From NCBI RefSeq assembly GCF_963678635.1, contig NC_087067.1:49964233-50028232 (forward strand): a stretch of 64,000 nt of DNA, written 5' to 3'. Position numbers and translations under genes: made by a program. The notes beneath the pieces are model-generated. The model saw only the letters and a program-made list of their open reading frames with translations. It did no database searches and was not told where the DNA came from. This document shows positions 50,110-60,090 of this stretch, piece after piece; the first letter of the stretch is position 1; each line of letters begins with the position of its first letter. Origin of the DNA: Symsagittifera roscoffensis (taxonomy: Eukaryota > Xenacoelomorpha > Acoela > Convolutidae).

Positions 50110-51220
50110 AAAAAATCTAAGTCTTTACTTCAATTTAATTTTGCTCTAACGCTACCTGTCAGGCCTTAATTAAAGTAGAATTTAGGGCTGACAGTTTCAT
50201 CTATAGAAGGTTATCCATAACAAACAATTTAAACAAAGTATTATTTAAACTATCATAAATGTACATATATCTATTCAGTGAGTATGTGTATGTATTCTAA
50301 CTTTGTTCGTTACACTCTCTTTCTAATTTTCTCCATCAATTTTCATAATTAATTTGATAAAAATTTTCATAGTTAGAGAACCATATGCGGACCCATTGGA
50401 TGGTGAGCAGGTCGAATTACTGAGGAAAGAATAGGATTCCAATCATGATAAAAATTTTACGGAACTTTTGCTTGAATTTTTACCAGTTAATTTTAAAAGC
50501 AAAGTTTTTTCTTTTCTTTCAGCCTGGTAGAAAACTAAGATTTAGAAATCTTTGAAACGGATAGCCTGTAACATTTTATTAGTTCATAGATTAGTTTCAT
50601 AAATTTTTTTTGAAAAACTAGACCAATTAAATAACCACAACAGTATTGAAGTGGTTGCAAATATCTCTCTATAATCTCGTTTTTACCAGTAATTCTATAA
50701 ACCTTTTCAGAACAAGAAAAAAAATAGGAAAAAAATTGATTTCAGACAAAGGAGTAAGACGATCAGGGTAACGATTAATCGGCCTACTTTATCTATAACT
50801 TGCCTTTCAAAAATATTTACTGGACAGCAAAATACTACAGGCAGTCAGTTCCTTCTGGTATCAGACTACTGGCTTCAAATTTTAAATTAAACTGCTGGCT
50901 TCAAATTTTGTGAAACTTGACCTCAAATCTTTAAAAACAAATTTTGACCCAATTCTTGTTTTAGGAACTAACATCTTAGGAAATAAAACCAACCAAAAAG
51001 AGAGTGTTTGCATCCATTACCATGCAACTACTCCTGTCACATATAAACAAAGGACACAAACAGGTCATAATTTTCAGTTCTTTTTAACTTCAATCAGGCA
51101 CAAACATAACAGCATAACAATATTATTAGTAAAAACATAAAACCATAATTCAAATAAACATAGAAAACACAAAAAGCGACGAAAACTGTTTTAGCTGGAA
51201 ATTCAAGTGACATAATTATA
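50110..51220. other. No gene recognised
   Basis: AT-rich sequence with no supported ORF, RNA gene or repeat structure that I could see. Confidence 0.4.
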
Positions 51221-51227
51221 TCATTAC

Positions 51228-51300
51228 GAGGCCAAACTGTGCACTGGATAGGAGCACAATTTTGTGTCTGTATGTTCCTGGATTCCAAAGACAAGTCTTA
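51228..51300. repeat. Dispersed repeat, copy 2 (mate at 3133)
   Basis: Matches 3133-3210 through GCCAAACTGTGCACTGG, GCACAATTTTGTGTCTGTATG and the following GGATTCCAAAGACAAGTC. Followed at once by the GGATTCCGCA minisatellite. Confidence 0.55.
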
Positions 51301-51419
51301 AAATATGTTCCAAAATGTAAGTGGATTCCACAAACAAAATTTCAGTGGATTCAGCATACATATACCTATAATATAAAAATTTTGTCGGCACATTTGTTTT
51401 GTTGCGGATTCTGCAACAA

Positions 51420-51575
51420 GCAAATAAAGCTAGTTGTTCTGGATTCCGCAACTGTAAGTAGATTCCGCAAAATGTAAGTGGAATCCGCAAAATGTAAGTG
51501 GAATCCGCAAATAAAAGTGGAATCCGCAAAATTTGTAAGCAGAATCTGCAAATGTAATTGGATTCCGCATATTTG
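51420..51575. repeat. GTAAGTGGAATCCGCAAAAT minisatellite
   Basis: About seven imperfect copies of a 19-22 base unit (GTGGAATCCGCAAAATGTAA) in tandem. Single related units (GGAATCCAC or GGATTCCGC with ACAA) occur at 51680, 60484, 63455 and 63573, so the unit belongs to a dispersed family. Confidence 0.8.
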
Positions 51576-51789
51576 TTTTTTACTTAACTTGCATATGAAC
51601 AATAAAAAGCTAGAGATGGAAGATTTGATTTATTATCTATTGGAACGAGCAATTTGAAAGCAAAACGACTCCATCTGTCAGCGGAATCCACAAACGAACC
51701 TTAAAACATTGGTTAACGATGCGGATGTCAAATCTTTCTTTTTGGTTTGAAATGGGTTTGAAATTGCTGTTCAGGATTTGAAATGGCAG

Positions 51790-52005
51790 TTCATGTTTGA
51801 AATGGGGCAGTTAAGACACTCATCAAAATTTGAGATGAGATGGTTCAGTTGGTTCAAAAATTAACGTCGCACTCATCAGTATTTGAGATGAGATGGTTCA
51901 GTTGGTTCAAAAATTATCATCAAGTCATCAGTATTTGAGATGAGATGGTTCAGTATTTAAGACGAGTATTTGAGATGAGATGGTTCAGTATTTGAGACGA
52001 GATAA
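51790..52005. repeat. Tandem repeat with TTTGAGATGAGATGGTTCAG
   Basis: Five copies of TTTGAGATGAGATGGTTCAG with spacers. The first two share a longer unit of about 60 bases that includes TTGGTTCAAAAATTA, and the last two are shortened. Confidence 0.85.
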
Positions 52006-52149
52006 AGGACGGCTCGATTGTATTAAAATTGTATCCTCGTTTAATTAAAACTGAAAAAAAACTCAAACAAGGGGTAACTAAAAAAAACAGTACCAAAAAT
52101 AAAATATTGTTTTTAAATATTGTTGAGCAAATGGATCAGTTTTTCTGTT

Positions 52150-52390
52150 CTTACCGAACCCTTTTCCTCGAGTTTTCCACTTTCGACAAAGCGTTTGTGT
52201 TGTCTCAATGGCTCACTATGGTAATCATAGTCTGGTTTTTTTATTGAAATATTTGTCTCCTCGGCTGTTTTGGCTGTTTCTGAATACTTTCCCTCGAAAA
52301 CTCCACCTTCGACAAAGCGTCTTTGTTGTCCTAATGGCTCACTATGGTATTCGTAGTCTGGTGTGTTTGTTGAAATTTTCTCCAGATGAA
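52150..52390. repeat. Tandem duplication of about 115-125 bases
   Basis: About 52155-52262 and 52283-52385 share CCCT(T/C).TCGA, CACTTTCGACAAAGCGT / CACCTTCGACAAAGCGT and AATGGCTCACTATGGTA(A/T)TC(A/G)TAGTCTGGT in order. Confidence 0.85.
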
Positions 52391-52508
52391 GTTTGCGTTT
52401 ACCTCTCGTATTGAATTTATTTTCTCTTTCGACAACTTTGTACTCGAATCGTTTGACGTGTTTGTATTCTGATGTTTGAGCATATTTAAAATAAAAATTT
52501 TCACAGAG

Positions 52509-53532
52509 TCAAGTGGTGTATTTTATCCGGACAAACGAAGGGTGTAATACTTTCGAACTGCAGACTCGAAAGGAAATCAATTGTTTCGTCAGATGAAGAG
52601 TGCAAAGAATGCTTCTCTCAGACACTGCTTTAACCAATCTCCCAGGCATTACCTCGTTTTTAGTGAAGAACAGTGCAGTTGGAATGACTGTAAGCATTTC
52701 TGGACTTGGGATGCCCGGCTTGCAAGGCAGTTTCAAGTTTGCAGACGCAGATGACGGCTTGCAGAAATGGATTTTGGTACTTTCGCCATCTAAGGTGAGC
52801 CAATTTTGAATTGACGGAACAAACTTGTACAGTTGATACTGACATAATGAAATGTGAACTTTAGTGTTGAATCTAAGTGCAAGCTCTTTCATCAAATTTT
52901 CATAACCGTAGCGATTTTTGTTAGAAAAATTGGCCACATTTTTTCGAAATGAACAGAGCCATGCGGACACGGCTTGAAAGATGGCCGAACGACAGCTCTT
53001 CCTACAAGGTATGAAATTGGAATCTGTTTTGCAAAACGTTGTGTCGATGTAAATATTATCAAAATAATGAACAGCAGCTTTTTGTAAGTTGTCGAAAAGA
53101 TGATTGATTCGCTTCGTATGACCTACTTGCCATCTGAAGTTGCCAGTAAAAAGGACAGATTTTTCTTTGTAAGAACATTACTGAACCTAGACAGTGACCT
53201 GCAGGAATAAGAGTGACAGTTACGGTATGAGTATCGTCCCCTTCCGATGAAACATTCAATGTTAGCTCATTATCTGAATCCATAGGTATGATATATGGAT
53301 TTAAGTGAAGATAAAGCGGCAATGCACTCAACTAAGGAGCCGAAACTTTATGACAAAAAATTTTAAAGTTATAAAGTTTTAACCTACCGAAGAGCTCAGG
53401 CTCATTAAGGCCCACCATCTGATCTGTATGACCGTGCGAAAGAAAATAAACTGCAGATTTGAGGTTCTCACCATTGAAGCGATCGATTGAAATCTCAGGA
53501 AATTCTGATATTGGACCGGCAAATTCTGACAT
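52509..53532 (-). pseudogene. DCLRE1C: Artemis-like (SNM1 family) sequence, intronless and damaged
   Basis: The minus strand reads MSEFAGPISEFPEISIDRF from 53532, matching the Artemis start (SSFEGQMAEYPTISIDRF), then YFLSHGHTDQMVGL, VTLIPAGHCLGSVMFL, SVLFTGNFRW, IYIDTTFC and KNRYGYENLMKELALRF, all in Artemis order through the metallo-beta-lactamase and beta-CASP regions. About 340 codons show no intron, although vertebrate DCLRE1C has many. Two lesions interrupt it: an in-frame TAG at 53332-53334 and a one-base slip in an A-run just after VMFLQRK (near 53162). The metal-binding HxHxDH is HGHTDQ and the TGDFR motif is TGNFR, so two ligands are changed. Artemis is the NHEJ and V(D)J nuclease of the nucleus; this copy should lack that activity. 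A retrocopy is likely. Confidence 0.8.
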
Positions 53533-53539
53533 ATTTATA

Positions 53540-53915
53540 GAAGGGATAAGGAGGTAGGAACAGTGAGTTAATAAAATGAGGATTGACGATACATTTCTAT
53601 AGTTTTTAAGAAAGGAGAAGACCACCACATTTTGATTGTCATGAGCCCGTTTTGAGTGTAAGCATCTATCCTTGGTTAATTTGTAGAGCCAAAATTATTA
53701 TCATTTGGGCGCTTAACTAAAATTACACGATCAGATCCAAAAAACTATTACAATAAGCTTCAGTAGAGCCAATTTTCTCAAATTAAAAAGAAGTATTTGG
53801 GAATTTTAAGTCCACTAACTACAAAACTAAGCAAATTAAATGATATGCGCATCAATATAGAAGATTTCACATCAGGAAGCACAGTAGGAAGTACAATCTT
53901 GGAAGGCAGTTTTGG
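53540..53915. other. No gene recognised
   Basis: AT-rich spacer between the Artemis-like sequence and the exon array. Nothing supported. Confidence 0.4.
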
Positions 53916-53919
53916 CGCA

Positions 53920-54861
53920 AAAGACTAACTAACTAAAGTTTTTTTATAGACTTCTTTACTAATAAGTGGGCTGATATCACTATGTGACCGGCAAATGATG
54001 ATGAGGCGCCCGATACTGTGAGGCATACTGCACGAAACTAGGCAAACTGGAAGGCATACTGTGACACGGCATTTGGCTGATGACTGGTTTTGTGACTGGC
54101 TTTGTGACGGCATTTGCTTAGCACCAAAATACTGAGGGCGATTGTTTGCACTAAAAAAGACAGTTTGCTACTAAACTAGTCATATATTGTTTTAGTAATA
54201 CATTTGAGATTTGATCTTTTGAAATTTACTGATAATCTGATTGTGTGGATGATACTGAGTGTGACGTGTGGATGATACTGACTGACAAAAGTACTGACTA
54301 TGACGACGGCGGCATTTGCACTAAAAAACAGATTTCTAATAAACTAGTCATAAAATATTTTAGTAATATGTTTTAAGATTTGAGATGTTGAAATTTACTG
54401 ATAACCTGACTGTTTGGTTGAATTATGTATTGATACGGGCATTTGTATAGGGCGATTGTATGCACTCAAAAACAGTTTTCTAATAAACTAGTAATAAATT
54501 GTTCTACTAATATATTTGAGAGTTGAGCTTTTGAAACTTACTGATAATTTGACTGTGTGGATTACACGTGGAAAACGGTTGAAATCTGGTTGAACTCTGA
54601 GCGAGCACGTGGAAAACGGTTGAACTCTGATTGATTTCACTAAGGCGATTGTTTGCACTAAAAAAACAGTTTTCTAATAAACTAGTCACAAAAGATTTTA
54701 GTAAAATGTTCTGAGACTTGAGATTTTGAAACTTACTGATAATCTGACTGAGTGACAACGGCGGTTGGATGCGTGACGATGGCGGAATTTGCACTAAAAA
54801 ATTTAGTTTTCTAATAAACTAGTCATAAACCATTTTAGTGGTATATTTTGAGATTTTGAAC
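53920..54861 (-). CDS. Tandem array of exon-intron units (Ser/Gln-rich peptides)
   Basis: On the minus strand, segments at 54737-54793, 54542-54657, 54399-54464, 54230-54320 and from 54150 down each begin TGCA(A/T) and, except the last, end TTATCA. They are separated by introns of 79, 77, 78 and 79 bases. Each intron starts GTAA(G/A)TTTCAA and ends CTGTTTTT(T)AG or similar, and all carry GACTAGTTTA(T/G)TAG. The intron before the first unit is a 68-base relative. Unit exons are 57, 116, 66, 91 bases and a longer last one. Peptides are Ser, Gln and Pro rich in the better frames (VQIPPSSRIQPPLSLSQII; MPSQSQSQNQSS), but exon lengths do not all keep frame, so coding status is uncertain. Confidence 0.5.
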
Positions 54862-55307
54862 CTTTAGGACGAGGGTCCCACCCCACGCTGGGATGACCCA
54901 GCGGTTCTGCCGCGTCCTCGGCCTCGAGCCCGGCCTGGCAAGTTTGCAGTCCCGGGGACTGAAGGCGCTGCTCGTCCGCGACTGCGCCCCCGCCCGCTTG
55001 CCCAATTATAGGGCCGAGTGTCGTCATCACTGGATGAGTCGTCGACGATTCGGCCATCCCAGGCCACAGCGTGCCCGCGACCGCGATCCGCACGTAGGAG
55101 AACGCAAGAGCGGCCAAGGCAGTGCTCTCCTCCTCGTCACTGCCCGAGAGCAGTTCACAGACGGAGACACTCCTCAGCTGCTCCGGTTCCGACACCGAGT
55201 CCGAGTCACGGTAGGGCACCTCTGTCTCGACCTCTATCTGGTCTCCTGCCTCCTCATCGTCATCCTCATCGTCATCCTCCTCGTCCGTGTCAGAGGAACT
55301 AAACAAA
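54862..55307 (-). CDS. Acidic then RG-rich exon
   Basis: It follows a good acceptor (TTACCTTTGTTTAG). The exon starts SSDTDEEDDDEDDDEEAG, a highly acidic run, then IEVETEVPYRDSDSVSEPEQL. In one frame it stays open to 54862 and can splice into the exon array (AAAG|GTTCAA). In another frame the second half reads SSSDDDTRPYNWASGRGRSRGR and RARGRGRGR and ends with a stop, which looks more protein-like and would need a frame change near 55080. It is much more GC-rich than its surroundings. Acidic plus RG-rich regions are typical of nuclear proteins; no domain is recognised. Confidence 0.5.
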
Positions 55308-55464
55308 GGTAAAACATGATCGATATGGAGCAAGGGTTGGATGTTCTTTTGTGGTTTACATTGGGAAGGTTCAAGTTAGTGGTCAAAGGTGGAAAAAAGA
55401 TGTTGTTCACATGGCACCAGGCTTAGTTAGTTTAACAATAAACAAGGTCAAAAGCAATAGTTAC

Positions 55465-55646
55465 TAGTGCATGAACGAGTGGAAAGGCGATAAGTCCTGG
55501 CAACAGAAGGGGCACTTTGGATAAGGCTCATCCTGCACCTTCCGCCAGTAGATAAAACACACCTTGTGCGCCACATCCCCATCGTGTATTTTGAACAGAT
55601 GCCGCCCATCATCACAGCAGATAGGGCAATTTTTACTATCGTCTGT
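55465..55646 (-). CDS. Zinc-finger exon (RING-like Cys/His cluster)
   Basis: It is preceded by the acceptor ACAAACGCAG. The frame reads TDDSKNCPICCDDGRHLFK, then HDGDVAHKVCFIYW and YPKCPFCCQDLSPFH. Two CPxCC pairs with His and Cys between them resemble a compact zinc-binding, RING-like fold. The exon can end at CACTA|GTAACT, leaving two bases. The acidic exon at 55307 begins with one base, so the two join in phase (HYSSDTDEED) across a 157-base intron. Read without splicing it would stop at TAG. There is no start codon in this exon, so upstream exons are expected, perhaps the JmjC exons at 56.2-57.4 kb. Confidence 0.6.
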
Positions 55647-56165
55647 CTGCGTTTGTGATTAATTCGCATTCACCATGTTTTCCGAAATTCAAGAATTCAG
55701 TTAGTTACTCAGACTGCAGGCTAAAAACTTGAATTATATTTCAATTTATAGAAAAAACTGTTTTTAAAAAGTCAATTAATATATCTAGACATTTTGTACA
55801 TATTCCGCTCATATTCGTTGAAAAACTTCACAGATAATCTATCATTTGAATGTGGTAATAGAAAGTCTTTAGGCCCTTTTGAGTAATATTTGGACAGGCA
55901 AATGCTCCCACTGTCAATTCTCCGCATTACCCACAACGGTGTTGGAAGAGATTGTCCATCTTTTCTTTATTCGCAAGCCTTCCTTCAGTTGTTGGCTTAA
56001 AATTCAAAATTATCAAAAGTTAGCATGAGACGTTAAACTGAGTTTTTGGGATGAATTATGCATTTCAGTATTCGGGATGACGAAATTCAATTTTTGGGAT
56101 CAATTGAGTATTTCAGTGTATGCGATTAAACTGGGTGCAGTTTTTGGGATACGGAAGTAATTTTT

Positions 56166-57441
56166 TCAGTATTTGGGTTGAAATTCGGCCAGAAATACAT
56201 ATGTTAATTTTTCTGGCAAGGTGTTATCTAAGGCTTTGTCGTGCGCCTTCAGAATTCTCACGACTTCCTCCATATCTTCTAATTCTTGCGGAGGTATCGT
56301 GTCTCTGTTGCTAAAAAAATATCTTTCTCTATTTTCATTTATTTCGACAAAAATGTATCAGTTTAATCTTTGATACTAACCACAGATGCACCATAAGCTC
56401 ATTCAGAGCCAACATCGGAAAAGCAGGGTAGCAGCTGCTGAAGTGCTCTTTGTCTTTCCGCTCAGGTCGAAAAGCTCTGGCAGCCGTCAGCAGGTGTCCA
56501 CGATGGATGAAATTGACTCCCAGAGTCACTGAGTCTGAATGCGTTTCAACCATGTGTATCATGCCAGCTGGGATAACGAGGGCCTGGCGCTCCGTCAGAA
56601 CAACTTTCTGACATCCTCCAGCATCACAGCGAAGGTCATCCCCGGGAAACATCGGTTTCCAACCCAGAGATTGCTGCATCAGATGTTCCTGGAATATCTG
56701 CTTGTTGTTGACCGACGGGGCCATCAAATAAAATGTTTTGCAGCCTAAAAAAACTGAAAGGAAGATATTTCTATATTTCGTTGAACAAATTGTGCATCAA
56801 ACTTTGTTTAACCTTTCACTAAAGTGTACATCACAGATGTACCGGAGAAATCCTGGTGAAATGGTGTTATTGCACCAGCCTGCGATAACAGCAGGTAGCT
56901 TGACTCCTTCGTCGGTAATTCTGTCTTCTCCAACTTCCTTTTATGTATGTGTCCCAACGACACATCCTTGACTGCTTTTGGGACAGAGAGTTTCGTGGCA
57001 GCTGACAAGGAATCATCAGCATCAATGATGATCCAGAACATTGGCGGCATTGATCGGAACAAAGTTTAAACATCAGCTGGCTCAAACGATTGTATATATT
57101 CCTAGGATTGAACACAAATGAGAGGTTAAACTTAATTGAAAACTAGAGTCGTATTAGAGGTCTAGTTACTTTACAAACTGATTACCTTTTCCTTTAAGAT
57201 GTACCGTCTAGCTCTGAGTTCCTCGGGGTATTCCTTCAAAAATTCGTCAAGTAAATTGTCCCATACACTCGGCTGCAAACTGGCAACTATCCGCAGGCCC
57301 TGATAGTTGGCTTTTGAACCCCTCGATGGATTTAGCCGATGGAACTAACAAAGCTCCTTGTTGACCAATAAACCAGTCTGAATGGATCCAGTTGACAAGA
57401 TCAACCACAAGCCCGCAATGTATTAGAATTGAGGCAGGCAT
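56166..57441 (-). CDS. JmjC-domain protein (KDM2/KDM7-like oxygenase)
   Basis: Minus-strand exons 57186-57441, 56813-57101, 56381-56744 and 56166-56310 are joined by GT-AG introns of 84, 68 and 70 bases in agreeing phases. The JmjC core runs SYLLLSQAGAITPFHQDFSGTSVMY, VKGCKTFYLMAPS, then VVLTERQALVIPAGMIHMVET and TLGVNFIHRGHL, very close to KDM2 and PHF8 (TDFH.DFGGTSVWY; IP.GWIHAV.TP; FGGNFLHS). Fe ligands His, Asp and distal His and the 2-oxoglutarate Lys (CKTF) are all present, so histone demethylase-type chemistry in the nucleus is possible. Two oddities: the first exon's better frame changes part-way, and a TAA (57066-57068) interrupts the second exon's frame before the domain. The real start may be the ATG just after it, or the copy may be decaying. 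Confidence 0.7.
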
Positions 57442-57444
57442 GAT

Positions 57445-58310
57445 CTAATAAAATACCCGAAACAGATGATCGAAATTTAATTAAAACGACTTTGAGCTAG
57501 TTTTAGGTTCAGATGCTTACTTGCGAAAGTCTCTCTCTTAGTTTGCCATGGTCAGTTGGAGGGTAACAGGTCAAAAATACTGGCACTCGTGCAACAAGAA
57601 CTGCCTAAAACCACGGCAAAACTGTGCGGTTTTTCCCCAAGAGTTTTGGTTTCCGTATCCGCATCCAGAGGATGTCAATGATCTGGCCCTCAGATCTGCG
57701 TCAACCAGACTATGAGGTGTCGAAATGGAGCCTGTAGAGGAAAGAGCGAAACCAAACTCTGGTACGAGAGAAAGTTGATCTGGCCTCAGACACGATCCAT
57801 TCGGTACCTGGGAAGTGATACCATCCTAATTGGCGCAGCTGGCGCACCGATTGGCAATTGGCCGCTGACTTCCGAGGTATGTTCAGNNNNNNNNNNNNNN
57901 NNNNNNNNNNNNNNNNNNNNNNNNNNNNNNNNNNNNNNNNNNNNNNNNNNNNNNNNNNNNNNNNNNNNNNNNNNNNNNNNNNNNNNNNNNNNNNNNNNNN
58001 NNNNNNNNNNNNNNNNNNNNNNNNNNNNNNNNNNNNNNNNNNNNNNNNNNNNNNNNNNNNNNNNNNNNNNNNNNNNNNNNNNNNNNCGGCGCCAGTACAA
58101 CTCCAATTCAGAAACGATGATATAATTAGTGATTTGCTTACTGGAAAAATATTTAAGAGTGTGAAACATTTTTAACAACTTTTTTCAAGAAATGAAAATG
58201 TTGGGCCACATAACAGGAAAAAAGGGTATAAACTAGGGTATAATTACAAAGTTTAGTTATTGAAATATGAAACGTACCCTGGAGATTTCAAGAATTATTG
58301 ATCTCCTCCG
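57445..58310. other. No gene recognised; contains gap
   Basis: Holds the 200-base N run (57887-58086). The flanks (57540-57886) have moderate GC content and some open frames on both strands (for example GAAGAPIGNWPLTSE on the plus strand), but nothing I recognise. Confidence 0.4.
57887..58086. other. Assembly gap (200 N)
   Basis: A run of exactly 200 N, the same size as the gap at 30778. Confidence 0.99.
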
Positions 58311-58318
58311 ATTACCAT

Positions 58319-58725
58319 AGCCATTTGAGGAGCGTATGATAATCACGGACTATGAATTCTAACACTTGAAAATCCAAATAATTAAAATCAAGAAACAATT
58401 ATCGACTCTTTCACTTGACGGCTTAAAAACCATCGAAACAATTATGACTCTAGTTGGCTATGAAGTCTATCGGCTGGCTATGAAGTTTAATCCAAGTTTA
58501 GCCAAGTCAGTTAGGCCAAGTTAAAAATCACAGAAAAAAGGATATATTATCATAATTAACCATTTATGGAGCGTATGATAATCACGGATTATGAAATAAA
58601 TCAAACTCAAGAAACAATTAGTGACTCTTTTAGATTACGGCTTAAAAAGTATTGAAACAATTTTGACGCTAGGAAGCTTAACCCAAGTTTGGCCAAGCCG
58701 GTTAGGCCAAGTTAAAAATCACACC
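58319..58725. repeat. Tandem duplication of about 200-240 bases
   Basis: About 58325-58535 and 58563-58725 share GGAGCGTATGATAATCACGGA, AATCAAGAAACAATTA, ACGGCTTAAAAA and GTTAGGCCAAGTTAAAAATCAC in order. The first copy carries an extra GGCTATGAAGT repeat. Confidence 0.85.
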
Positions 58726-58819
58726 AGAATCCATAATTAGAATTAGTTTTCCAATTAAACTAATTGGTAATTCCACGAATATGGATAACTTAAAACCCTC
58801 TATTCATTCATCACTGCAC

Positions 58820-59035
58820 CTTTTTCGAATTCAGTTTCCGACAAACAATTCCGACAATTGAAATCGACACGAATATCGACAAAAAGCAAAACGATCCGAC
58901 CTACCGACAAACAAACCGACATACTAAACGACAGACAAATAAACGACATACGAATCGGGACGCACAAACCGATGCATACAAAACGACATACAAATGAACG
59001 ACTCGCCCGATACGACAAACGACTCTTCGATGACC
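58820..59035 (+). repeat. Degenerate CGACA-type repeat run
   Basis: Many loosely spaced copies of (A/C)CGACA(A/T)A(C/A) over about 210 bases (ACCGACAAAC, AAACGACATAC, AACGACAGAC). The plus-strand frame is open but of repeat composition (Asp, Lys, Thr, Arg), so it is probably not a gene by itself. Confidence 0.65.
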
Positions 59036-59161
59036 GAGAAAAATATGGAGCAACAATTGTGGAATCGCTATTCGATAGCATCAGATAATGATTGAAAATT
59101 TGTAGACACCAAAATTCTTGACGAAATAGCACGAAATTATTTGGCAAACAAAAACTGAACA

Positions 59162-59707
59162 GTGCAAAGACTAGTTTCAGAAATGGTCGATGGAACTACA
59201 TTGCAAGTTGACGATCTTGTACGAAAAATAGCAATACCACGGCAACGCAGTCATTCGATTGCAGTAGCAGCAGGAATCATCCAGATGTTAATTCTGCGGG
59301 GCTTCAAGGAAACACCGTGGAACGAAAAACAGAGGAACCTGGTCAATTTTCTCTTTTCAGAAACAATGCTACCCGAATACTCATCTTTTAGTGTTACAAA
59401 CAATCAGAACAGATCGACACCGCCCTTAGAAGAGTTAGGAACCTCATCAAGAACCCCGACATCGACAGAATCAGCAACCTCAAAACCATTAGTTCTTCCA
59501 TCACCCTCAGAACCATCAAGAAGTTCAGCAACCGCATCCTTATACAGGCACCATCATATTCAATTTTCAAAGCATGTGATTCTTCGCAAGACTATTCAGA
59601 AGAGAGCACTGGAGACTCTACAATATTGGCGCACTCCAAAAGAATCCAAAAGGTTTTGGCGCCAAGTTCTGTTTCAAGTTCGATACCATAGAACTAGCCT
59701 CCAATGA
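59162..59707 (+). CDS. Unrecognised ORF, possible first part of a repeat-borne gene
   Basis: A 181-residue frame. The first 90 residues have globular composition (QRSHSIAVAAGIIQMLILRG, WNEKQRNLVNFLF), followed by a Ser, Thr and Pro rich stretch and a basic C-terminal part. A second gene-like stretch in other frames follows (DDFKYDLAKATKTENVDNF near 59835). It lies upstream of the ORFs at 60.1-62.6 kb on the same strand and may belong to the same gene or element. No family recognised. Confidence 0.35.
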   Translation: MQRLVSEMVDGTTLQVDDLVRKIAIPRQRSHSIAVAAGIIQMLILRGFKETPWNEKQRNLVNFLFSETMLPEYSSFSVTNNQNRSTPPLEELGTSSRTPTSTESATSKPLVLPSPSEPSRSSATASLYRHHHIQFSKHVILRKTIQKRALETLQYWRTPKESKRFWRQVLFQVRYHRTSLQ

Positions 59708-60090
59708 CTAATGGAAGTAGCTGAAAAGGACTCCCAGAGAATAAAACGCGTTGAAGGTGGTCTTAAAAAGTGTAGATTTACTTCTTCGACCCGTTTTACG
59801 ATAACTCGCTGATTTAAGAAACGGGGATCTTCGGATGATTTCAAGTACGATTTGGCTAAGGCGACAAAAACTGAAAACGTTGACAATTTTATCAACACTA
59901 TTGGATCTCGGCTTGAAATTACAGGCTTCAAATCATTAGTTCCTTCACCGAGACACATTTGTCGAGCAACCGCCTAAATAGTGGTTCGTTTTACAAACTT
60001 CTGTAAGCCCGAGAAAACCTTTTTCTGGATTTCGAAGTGACCTAGTTTCTTGCGTCAAAGCAGTTGCGTTTTTTTCTCACTGAAAACCAT

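Noticed and set aside
54893-55312. Plus-strand 139-residue ORF opposite the acidic exon
   Set aside because: It is the shadow of a GC-rich minus-strand exon. Its Val/Leu/Arg-rich wording comes from antisense of GAC/GAG runs, and no splice or domain support exists.
57712-58178. ORFs spanning the second N run
   Set aside because: Mostly gap; the short real flanks are not recognisable.
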